This document shows, one piece after another, positions 1-5,036 of a stretch of 5,591 nucleotides of DNA. Under the pieces are notes generated by a model. That model worked only from the letters and a program-made list of their open reading frames with translations. It was not told the origin of the DNA and made no database searches. The translations under genes were made by a program, and so were the position numbers. Source of the DNA: Chlorobiota bacterium (lineage in GTDB: Bacteria > Bacteroidota > Ignavibacteria > Ignavibacteriales > Ignavibacteriaceae); the NCBI GenBank assembly GCA_008363265.1, contig RHKR01000191.1, positions 1 through 5,591 of the forward strand. Reading direction: 5' to 3'. How positions within the stretch are numbered: position 1 is the first letter of the stretch; each line of letters starts with the position of its first letter.

Positions 1-1
1 C

Positions 2-1255
2 AATGCCGACTACAACATTTCAAACATTCCGTACACGGTTACTTCACCCACGGGTGTGACGGTTAACCCTTCGAATATCACCCTTACCACACCGGTCAAC
101 CCGGGACAGATCTCGGGACTTCAGAGCCTGCTTTTCTCCGGTGCCTCGGTCGGTGACACGGTTCACTTGTCGGTGAAATACACAAGTTCCGACGGTTGCT
201 GCTGGTGTTACGGCACAATTACTGTGATCATCCCCGACTGCTACACATTCTGCGATTCGATCAGTGTAAGTGCCGTTGGAAACCCAAAGAACTGTTCATA
301 TGACATTTCCCTCGCAAACAACAGTTCAATGATCTTTTCAAGCGTGCAGTTTGAGTTGATCTCAGGCGGTGTTTTCAGCAACTTCACCACTTCAACTTCA
401 GGCTGGGGCTTCACGAATGTGTGGCCGAACAACAGCATCACCCTTGTGAAACTGCCCGTTAACTCAGGCATCGGTCAGGGCACATTCAACAATATCCTGA
501 ATCTGAGTGTTTCGCAGTACTCAAACCCGGTCCAGACAGTGGTGGTCAGATGGATGAAGAACGGGGTTGTGATGTGCACAGATACACTCCGGTTCCCGTG
601 CATACCCACCGCACCTCCGGAAAATGACTGTTCACAGCTCATTGATCAGACGCTCACCTGCAGGCCTGACGGATCGTTCATGCTCAGGTTCCGGGTGCAG
701 AACAACTCGAACATTATTTCAACAGGCTATGGAATAAATCCCGTAACTCCGGGAGTCTCGTTCTCGAAAACGCTGGTGAACAATGTTACCATCCTTCCCG
801 GACAGGTATCCCCGTTCGACAGTTTGATCGTCACGGGAATAGCTCCCAACACCAATCTCTGTTTCATGACAGCGATCTTTACCACGGTAACTCCGGGCGA
901 TACTGTTTACAATTTCTGCTGCCACAGCGATACCCTCTGTATCACAACACCCGACTGCGGACTTTCAGGAATCGAAGACTCCGAAATCCCAACAGAGTAC
1001 AAACTTTCCCAGAACTACCCGAATCCCTTCAATCCTTCAACGGTGATAGGATATTCGATCGCTGCAGCGGGTCATGTAAAACTTGCGGTATATGATATTC
1101 TCGGAAGTGAGGTGGCAGTTCTGGTAGATGAAACCAAATCAGCCGGAAGGTACTCAGTAAAGTTCGACGCTTCAGGCCTGAACTCCGGACTCTACATCTA
1201 TCGCATCACTACCGGTACATTCATGGAAGCGAGGAAGCTGATACTGCTTAAATAA
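2..1255 (+). CDS. Secreted repeat protein with C-terminal T9SS sorting domain (5' partial)
   Basis: The reading frame is open from the left edge (first full codon at position 2), so the GTG at 56 is internal and the true start lies outside the window. About 417 residues are visible. Most of the protein is beta-rich, Thr/Ser/Asn-rich sequence in similar modules, each ending in a Pro-Cys or Pro-Asp-Cys: module A ends at 241 (IIPDC), module B spans about 242-601 (ends RFPC) and module C about 602-958 (ends TTPDC). Modules A and C also share a PGQ-S...SL pattern and a Cys-Cys pair before the end. The last ~85 residues (about 998-1252) are a T9SS type A sorting domain: QNYPNPFNP, a YDILG turn, SGLYIYRI and a terminal KLILLK. 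Family knowledge: this domain directs export across the outer membrane by the Por/T9SS machinery and is then usually removed. The role of the modules is unknown; adhesin-like or surface structural functions are possible. Cys pairs may form disulfides, which is inference. The stop TAA at 1253-1255 overlaps a repeat array. Confidence 0.9.
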   Translation, partial: NADYNISNIPYTVTSPTGVTVNPSNITLTTPVNPGQISGLQSLLFSGASVGDTVHLSVKYTSSDGCCWCYGTITVIIPDCYTFCDSISVSAVGNPKNCSYDISLANNSSMIFSSVQFELISGGVFSNFTTSTSGWGFTNVWPNNSITLVKLPVNSGIGQGTFNNILNLSVSQYSNPVQTVVVRWMKNGVVMCTDTLRFPCIPTAPPENDCSQLIDQTLTCRPDGSFMLRFRVQNNSNIISTGYGINPVTPGVSFSKTLVNNVTILPGQVSPFDSLIVTGIAPNTNLCFMTAIFTTVTPGDTVYNFCCHSDTLCITTPDCGLSGIEDSEIPTEYKLSQNYPNPFNPSTVIGYSIAAAGHVKLAVYDILGSEVAVLVDETKSAGRYSVKFDASGLNSGLYIYRITTGTFMEARKLILLK

Positions 1256-1281
1256 ATGTGAAATGTGAAATGTGAAATGTG
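1254..1281. repeat. Heptamer tandem repeat (AAATGTG)x4
   Basis: Four perfect copies of AAATGTG occur at 1254-1260, 1261-1267, 1268-1274 and 1275-1281. The first copy uses the last two bases of the TAA stop of the upstream gene. The array ends directly against a small palindrome (1282-1299). Such arrays are slippage-prone; no function is evident. Confidence 0.95.
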
Positions 1282-1299
1282 ATTCGCCGGAGGCGGAAT
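1282..1299. repeat. Small GC-rich near-palindrome with CCGGAGG core
   Basis: The 18 bp ATTCGCCGGAGGCGGAAT form a near-palindrome around GCC-GGA-GGC. It lies between the AAATGTG array and a second heptamer array. Its core CCGGAGG (1287-1293) recurs in the palindrome CCCCGGAGGGG at 4883-4893. Confidence 0.7.
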
Positions 1300-1336
1300 G
1301 AGTTGCGAAGTATTCATGCAGAACGCTAACTCCAAG

Positions 1337-1371
1337 TAACTCATCACTCAGAACTCATCGCTCATAACTAA
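1337..1371. repeat. Degenerate heptamer array, unit NNNCTCA
   Basis: Successive 7-bp units read TAACTCA, TCACTCA, GAACTCA, TCGCTCA and a degenerate TAACTAA. CTCA is fixed in the first four units and the other three positions vary. On the opposite strand this reads as TGAGNNN units. It has the same 7-bp period as the array at 1254-1281 but a different unit. Between them, GAGTTGCG (1300-1307) and CGCTAACTC (1324-1332) form an imperfect inverted repeat with one unpaired base. Confidence 0.8.
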
Positions 1372-1404
1372 AAAAAAGCTGCTCCCTCGGAGCAGCCTTT
1401 TTTT
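1370..1404. terminator. Bidirectional intrinsic terminator between convergent genes
   Basis: An 8-bp perfect stem, GCTGCTCC (1378-1385) with GGAGCAGC (1389-1396), closes a 3-nt CTC loop. On the plus strand it is followed by seven T (1398-1404); on the minus strand by eight T (complement of A 1370-1377). It can therefore end transcription of the secreted-protein gene from the left and of mutL from the right. The mutL stop codon (1403-1405) falls at the outer end of the T tract, so the mutL hairpin starts almost immediately after its stop. Confidence 0.93.
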
Positions 1405-3328
1405 ATGAAGTTCTTCCAAACCGCCGGTCAAACTCATCGAGTGAGATCTTCAGAACCACCGGCCGGCCGTGCGGACAGACATATGGATTTTCGGTCGCGA
1501 ATAACTCATCGATCAACCTGCGCATCTCCTCCTGCGAGAGTCTCTCACCTGCTTTGATCGCCGCTTTGCATGAGAATGATTTAGCCATGTTCTCGGTTGA
1601 GTCAAGAATTTTCTCTTCCCTGTACTCGATATACTGATCGAGGATCTCCAAAAAAATTTTCTCTTCCTCACCGTCCTTTATTTGAGGAGGCACGCACTCT
1701 ATCACCACATCGGTCTTTGAAATCGGTTTTACTATGAAGCCGAGCCGCTGGAGGTAATCGTGGAGTTCCTTCACGAGCATCACCCGCGCGGGATCGGTCG
1801 AAACAACTTTAGGGAAGAGAAGTGTTTGATAAAGCGGCATCCCCTGTGTCATCTGCTTTTTCGCCATCTCGTAGAGTATGCGCTCGTGAGCCACATGCTG
1901 GTCGATGATCATCAGACCTGTCTTTATCTGGCAGAGGATGTACTTGTTGTGAAGTTGTATAATGAACGGCGTCGAATCTGCCTCGGTTGTCTCCGCCGGG
2001 ATCGTCTCAAATATCTTGGGAGTGTAGACATCCTCACGAGTCTGTCCCGTCGCGGGGGGTGGTGAATCATCCTCAAAGGGATGTGAAATGTCGCCCTCTT
2101 CCGGGCCCCGCTCGATATTCCTGGAAAGAGCGCCGAAGATCAGATCGATATCGTTGTCGTTTATCCTGGGACTTTTGGGCTGATAACCACCCTGCTGGAA
2201 GCCCTGCTGCCGCGAGCCGAACGATCCTGATGCGGTCTCGGGACGGTCGGTGAAATCGCGCCTCTCAGTTCTGGAGTAATTGTCAAATCCGAGTCCCGTA
2301 TGGGTTTCAAGCGAGCCCGTTCTGAATGTAAGTGAAGGCACCAGGTCGAACTCGGCGAGGCCTTTTCTGACCACAGCACTCGTAAAATTGTAGATGTCCT
2401 TCTCCTCATCAAACCTTACTTCAAGTTTCGAGGGGTGGACATTCACATCAATTTTCCTTGGATCTATATCGAGGAAAAGGACAAAGAAGGGGTAGTCACC
2501 CTTCTCAAGAAAATTCTCATACGCGTTAAAAACCGCGAAATTCACCTGCTTCGAAGAAACAAACCTGCCGTTAAGGAAGAGGTATTGATCCCCTTTCGCC
2601 TTTTTCACCAGTGCCGGTTTACCAAGGTAACCGCTCATACTTAGGTAATCAGTTTTTTCTTCGATGAAGATCGTGTTGTTCTTTACACGGTCGCCGAACA
2701 CCTGAACGAGGCGTTCCTCGAGAGTGCATGAGGTGTAGTCGTGAACTCTTGCTTCATCGGAGAAAAAGCGGAATGTGATGTCGGGCCGGCTTATTGCGAG
2801 TCGTTGAAAAACATCGATCACATGCCGCAATTCAGTGGAATCCGACTTAAGGAAATTTCTCCTCGCGGGTGTGTTATAGAAGAGGTTCTTCACGCTGATA
2901 TCGGTCCCCTTGAAGTAGCCTCCCTGATCCTTCATGATCGTCTTGCTGTCATCGATCCGGATCACTGTCGAGAGCTGCGATGTGCTGGTTCCCGTCTTCA
3001 TTTCAAACTGACTTACTGCCACCATCGAGCTAAGCGCTTCACCACGAAATCCAAGGGTGGTTATCGCGTCAAGGTCGCTTTCTTCCTTTATTTTGCTCGT
3101 GGCATGCTTCATAACGGAGATGATCGCGTCCTCTTCGGACATCCCCTCGCCGTTGTCGATGACACGGATCAAAGTACGCCCGGCGTTCTTGACAACAAGC
3201 TCGATCTCGGTCGCGCCGGCATCGATGGAGTTCTCCATCAATTCCTTCACCGCCGACTCCGGCCGCTGGATAACCTCTCCGGCCGCTATCTTGCTCGCGA
3301 TATTCTCAGGTAATACTTTGATCTTCAT
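1403..3328 (-). CDS. mutL: DNA mismatch repair protein MutL (endonuclease type)
   Basis: MutL couples mismatch recognition by MutS to strand removal. This 641-residue protein is full length for the family. The N-terminal GHKL ATPase shows MENSIDAGA (31-39, catalytic Glu32 and Mg-binding Asn33), DNGEGM (58-63) and GFRGEA (93-98); the following transducer region shows FYNTPARR (150-157) and NVHPSK (296-301). Residues about 335-450 are a low-complexity Gly/Gln/Pro/acidic linker. The C-terminal dimerisation/nuclease domain carries DQHVAHERILYE (476-487), matching the DQHA-x2-E-x4-E metal-binding motif except Val for Ala, plus SCKAAIKAG (586-594), CPHGRP (618-623) and a terminal FDRRFGR. These mark a nicking MutL, as in bacteria that lack MutH-directed repair. 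QTLLFP (501-506) fits a beta-clamp-binding motif. The ATG at 3328 opens directly into the conserved MKIKVLPENIASKIAAGEV start, without a clear Shine-Dalgarno sequence. It lies 88 bp after folA on the same strand and is probably co-transcribed. No mutS is visible here. Confidence 0.98.
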   Translation of the reverse strand: MKIKVLPENIASKIAAGEVIQRPESAVKELMENSIDAGATEIELVVKNAGRTLIRVIDNGEGMSEEDAIISVMKHATSKIKEESDLDAITTLGFRGEALSSMVAVSQFEMKTGTSTSQLSTVIRIDDSKTIMKDQGGYFKGTDISVKNLFYNTPARRNFLKSDSTELRHVIDVFQRLAISRPDITFRFFSDEARVHDYTSCTLEERLVQVFGDRVKNNTIFIEEKTDYLSMSGYLGKPALVKKAKGDQYLFLNGRFVSSKQVNFAVFNAYENFLEKGDYPFFVLFLDIDPRKIDVNVHPSKLEVRFDEEKDIYNFTSAVVRKGLAEFDLVPSLTFRTGSLETHTGLGFDNYSRTERRDFTDRPETASGSFGSRQQGFQQGGYQPKSPRINDNDIDLIFGALSRNIERGPEEGDISHPFEDDSPPPATGQTREDVYTPKIFETIPAETTEADSTPFIIQLHNKYILCQIKTGLMIIDQHVAHERILYEMAKKQMTQGMPLYQTLLFPKVVSTDPARVMLVKELHDYLQRLGFIVKPISKTDVVIECVPPQIKDGEEEKIFLEILDQYIEYREEKILDSTENMAKSFSCKAAIKAGERLSQEEMRRLIDELFATENPYVCPHGRPVVLKISLDEFDRRFGRTS

Positions 3329-3343
3329 TTGGTTTTCTATTGG

Positions 3344-3420
3344 TTAACCGCAGAGGTCGCAGAGGCCGCAAAGGGGTTAAATAAACTCTCTCTGCGTTCT
3401 TTGCGTTCTCTGCGGTTTAA
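3344..3420. repeat. Inverted array of 9-bp CGCARAGNN repeats (folA-mutL spacer)
   Basis: The left arm has three 9-bp units on the plus strand: CGCAGAGGT (3349-3357), CGCAGAGGC (3358-3366), CGCAAAGGG (3367-3375). The right arm has three on the minus strand: CGCAGAGAA (3414-3406), CGCAAAGAA (3405-3397), CGCAGAGAG (3396-3388). The outer ends TTAACCGCAGAG (3344-3355) and CTCTGCGGTTTAA (3408-3420) are complementary apart from one extra A. The transcript could fold into a stem of roughly 30 bp with a mismatch, a wobble and an AT-rich loop. The outer right arm includes the folA stop codon (3417-3419). There is no T tract on either side, so it is not a typical terminator. A role in folA mRNA 3'-end protection or in lowering mutL expression is inference. 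Confidence 0.85.
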
Positions 3421-3905
3421 TTTACTTTTACATAATGCACTATTTCAAACTGCGCGCGTTTATCCCGGCTGATGACTTTCCACTTCGTTTCATCAAACCG
3501 CGGGAAGGTCACTTCTCCCTCCGCTTCAAAATCCATCCAGGAGATTATCATTTCATCCACCAGATCCTGCTCGAGCACCTGACGGTAAACATCACCGCCA
3601 CCGATGATGAACATCTTCTCCTTCGGGATAGTCGAAACATACCTGAAACCGTCCTCAAGGTTGTGGAACACCTTCACTTCGGGAAATTTCGGATCGAAAT
3701 TCTCATCCCTGGTGATCACGATGTGTTCCCTGTCCTTCAGCGGTTTCTTGAAATATCCGTAGGTTTTCCGCCCCATCAGAACGGGATAATTGATCGTCGT
3801 TTCCTTGAAGAACTTAAAATCTTCAGGAACATTCCAAGCCATATCACCATTGGCTCTGCCGATTACACTATTTTTCGCGACGGCAACGATTATGATCCGC
3901 CTCAA
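3417..3905 (-). CDS. folA: Dihydrofolate reductase
   Basis: This enzyme reduces dihydrofolate to tetrahydrofolate with NADPH in the cytoplasm. Its 162 residues match the usual ~160 of chromosomal DHFR. Visible landmarks are VIGRANGDMAWNVPEDF (14-30), where the PED Asp29 corresponds to catalytic Asp27 of E. coli; the FKETT helix (33-37); the MGRKTY cofactor-binding motif (44-49); and IIGGGDVYRQVL (100-111), the second NADPH-binding segment. The Met20-loop motif reads Met-Ala-Trp where the family normally has Leu/Met-Pro-Trp. The chosen start is TTG (3905-3903): it places the protein at the conserved N-terminal strand, overlaps the thyA stop as TTGA, and has GAGGTGG upstream at suitable spacing. 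No ATG or GTG would give a complete N-terminus. The gene sits directly after thyA, whose product generates its substrate. The TAA stop lies in the arm of an inverted repeat. Confidence 0.97.
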   Translation of the reverse strand: MRRIIIVAVAKNSVIGRANGDMAWNVPEDFKFFKETTINYPVLMGRKTYGYFKKPLKDREHIVITRDENFDPKFPEVKVFHNLEDGFRYVSTIPKEKMFIIGGGDVYRQVLEQDLVDEMIISWMDFEAEGEVTFPRFDETKWKVISRDKRAQFEIVHYVKVN

Positions 3906-4741
3906 ACAGCCACCTCAAACTTGATCGCCGGGTGGCATTCATAGCCGGTCAGCTCAAAATCTTCGAATGTTAGTTCATCGATCGGTTTCTTGGCGATCTT
4001 TAGGGCCGGCAACGGAAGCGGCTCCCTTTCGAGCTGTATCTTCAGCCCCTCAAGGTGATCATATTTCTCCATCGGGGTGCCCTTATCGGCCACATATATA
4101 TGGGCGTCAATTATTGTGTGACTGAATATCCCCGGTTCCAGTCCCGTCTCATTCGCGATGATCATTGTCAGAATCGAATAAGCTGCGAGGTTGAAGGGAA
4201 TCCCAAGCGCGATATCACCCGAACGCTGTGTCAGGTGGCAGTTCAGTTTATTCCCCTGAACATTGAACGCGTAGGTGTAATGGCACGGGGGCAGTTTGCT
4301 CTTTGTGGCATTACCCGGTTCCCACGCCGTTACGATCAATCTGCGGCTGTATGGATTTCTTTTAATTTCGTCAATGATATACCGTATTTGATCAACCTGT
4401 CTCACTTGCCAATTGCCGTTCTCATCGAGCTCAGCCGAAGGAAAATTCCTCCAGTAGTAGCCGTAAGCCGTTTCGAGGTTCCCTTCCTCATCCGCCCAGG
4501 CATCCCATATTTTGGTGTGCTTCCGCAGGTTTCTGATATGGTTTTCGCCCGAAAGATACCACAGCACTTCATGAAGAAGCGATTTCCACTGCATTTTCTT
4601 CGTCGTCAGCAGCGGAAAACCTTTCGAGAGGTCAACCCTGTAGTTCGCCGAGAAATATGAAATGGTGTCAACTCCGGTGCGTGAAGGTTTACGCACACCT
4701 TCAGCCATGACCAATCTGACCAGGTCGTGATATTCTTTCAT
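3902..4741 (-). CDS. thyA: Thymidylate synthase (ThyA type)
   Basis: ThyA methylates dUMP to dTMP using 5,10-methylene-tetrahydrofolate, releasing dihydrofolate for the neighbouring DHFR. The 279 residues are slightly longer than the 264 of E. coli. Landmarks are RTG (21-23, phosphate-binding Arg21), LHEVLWYLSG (56-65), IWDAWADE (78-85), the SRR pair (132-134, phosphate Arg from the partner subunit), LPPCHY (150-155) with the nucleophile Cys153, QRSGDIALGIPFN (172-184) with substrate-binding Asp176 and Asn184, and DAHIY (212-216) with His214 and Tyr216. The protein ends HPAIKFEVAV, close to the typical C-terminus that closes over the active site. After DAHIY there is an extended VADKGTPMEKYDHLEGL segment where E. 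coli has a short SNH turn, which accounts for part of the extra length. The ATG at 4741 matches the family start (MKEYHDLV); no strong Shine-Dalgarno is seen. It is the first gene of the thyA-folA-mutL cluster. Confidence 0.98.
   Translation of the reverse strand: MKEYHDLVRLVMAEGVRKPSRTGVDTISYFSANYRVDLSKGFPLLTTKKMQWKSLLHEVLWYLSGENHIRNLRKHTKIWDAWADEEGNLETAYGYYWRNFPSAELDENGNWQVRQVDQIRYIIDEIKRNPYSRRLIVTAWEPGNATKSKLPPCHYTYAFNVQGNKLNCHLTQRSGDIALGIPFNLAAYSILTMIIANETGLEPGIFSHTIIDAHIYVADKGTPMEKYDHLEGLKIQLEREPLPLPALKIAKKPIDELTFEDFELTGYECHPAIKFEVAV
3910..3916 (-). promoter_or_regulatory. Ribosome binding site for folA inside thyA
   Basis: On the minus strand GAGGTGG (3916-3910) lies within the last codons of thyA (Glu-Val-Ala), with 7 nt between GAGG and the TTG start of folA. 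It is the clearest Shine-Dalgarno sequence before any start in the window and decides the choice of the TTG. Together with the TTGA overlap it points to translational coupling of folA to thyA. Confidence 0.75.
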
Positions 4742-4793
4742 TCGGGATCTTCGTTTGAGGATTTCTGAAAAATTTGATTCGTAATTTACAAAT

Positions 4794-4824
4794 TTTTTAC
4801 ACCGCTAGGGAAGGTGTGTAAAAA
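4794..4824 (-). promoter_or_regulatory. Candidate thyA promoter embedded in a 31-bp palindrome
   Basis: TTTTTACAC (4794-4802) and GTGTAAAAA (4816-4824) are perfect 9-bp inverted repeats separated by 13 bp. On the minus strand the arms hold a sigma-70-like -35 TTTACA (4822-4817, 5 of 6 to TTGACA) and a -10 TAAAAA (4799-4794, 4 of 6 to TATAAT) with exactly 17 bp between. This predicts a start near 4787 and a leader of about 46 nt before the thyA ATG. The symmetry could equally be an operator. It is a pattern match only; the housekeeping sigma consensus of this organism is not known from the window. Confidence 0.45.
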
Positions 4825-4828
4825 GTTA

Positions 4829-4866
4829 CACGGATTTCACGGATGATGCGCGGATTTCACAGATTT
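4829..4866. repeat. Tandem 9-bp repeats, unit CACGGATTT
   Basis: Units read CACGGATTT (4829-4837), CACGGATGA (4838-4846), a 2-bp interruption, CGCGGATTT (4849-4857) and CACAGATTT (4858-4866). They start 5 bp beyond the thyA promoter palindrome. The 9-bp period matches the arrays at 3349-3414 and 4988-5014, with related but different units. Confidence 0.85.
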
Positions 4867-4873
4867 TTTAGGG

Positions 4874-4977
4874 GGACGCAGACCCCGGAGGGGCAAGTAC
4901 ACACGGATAAAACAGATTAACGCAGATAAAATGATCAAATCAGAGTGTTTCCGTTAAATCTGTGTGCATCTGCGTCC
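4874..4977. repeat. Inverted repeat element with internal CCCCGGAGGGG palindrome
   Basis: Outer arms GGACGCAGA (4874-4882) and TCTGCGTCC (4969-4977) are perfectly complementary. Inner arms CAGATTAACG (4913-4922) and CGTTAAATCTG (4952-4962) are complementary apart from one base. Directly inside the left outer arm lies CCCCGGAGGGG (4883-4893). The rest is made of CGGATAAAA-, CAGATTAA- and CGCAGATAAA-like units related to the neighbouring 9-bp repeats. There is no T tract, ORF or transposase, so it could be a small non-autonomous element or a degenerate repeat mosaic. Confidence 0.65.
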
Positions 4978-4987
4978 TCACATACTT

Positions 4988-5014
4988 CTCCGTGAGCTCT
5001 GTGGGCTCTGTGGT
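4988..5014. repeat. Tandem 9-bp repeats, unit CTCTGTGGG
   Basis: Three units read CTCCGTGAG (4988-4996), CTCTGTGGG (4997-5005) and CTCTGTGGT (5006-5014). On the minus strand they read as ACCACAGAG/CCCACAGAG/CTCACGGAG, resembling the CGCAGAG units of the folA-mutL spacer. They end 22 bp before the stop codon of the right-hand secreted-protein gene. The whole spacer 4742-5036 holds no supportable gene, tRNA or clear terminator. Confidence 0.8.
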
Positions 5015-5036
5015 TCATTGCGCCTTATATTACTCC

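Noticed and set aside
56..58. GTG as start of the left secreted protein
   Set aside because: The frame stays open to the window edge with similar beta-rich composition, and no signal peptide follows the GTG, so it is an internal Val codon.
2741..3313. 190-residue plus-strand open frame
   Set aside because: It lies wholly opposite the conserved ATPase region of mutL, has no recognisable motif and is rich in His/Arg as expected for a reverse-strand shadow.
4055..4660. 201-residue plus-strand open frame
   Set aside because: It lies opposite thyA, whose catalytic motifs are complete; no ribosome site or family resemblance supports the antisense frame.
4874..4977. Insertion sequence remnant
   Set aside because: The inverted arms resemble terminal repeats, but there is no transposase fragment or visible target duplication, so only a repeat call is supported.
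4829..5014. CRISPR array
   Set aside because: Units are 9 bp, contiguous and degenerate, with no 25-40-bp repeats, unique spacers or cas genes.
4742..5036. tRNA, riboswitch or small RNA gene
   Set aside because: No cloverleaf, conserved riboswitch core or promoter-terminator pair could be recognised; the sequence is explained by repeats and the thyA promoter candidate.
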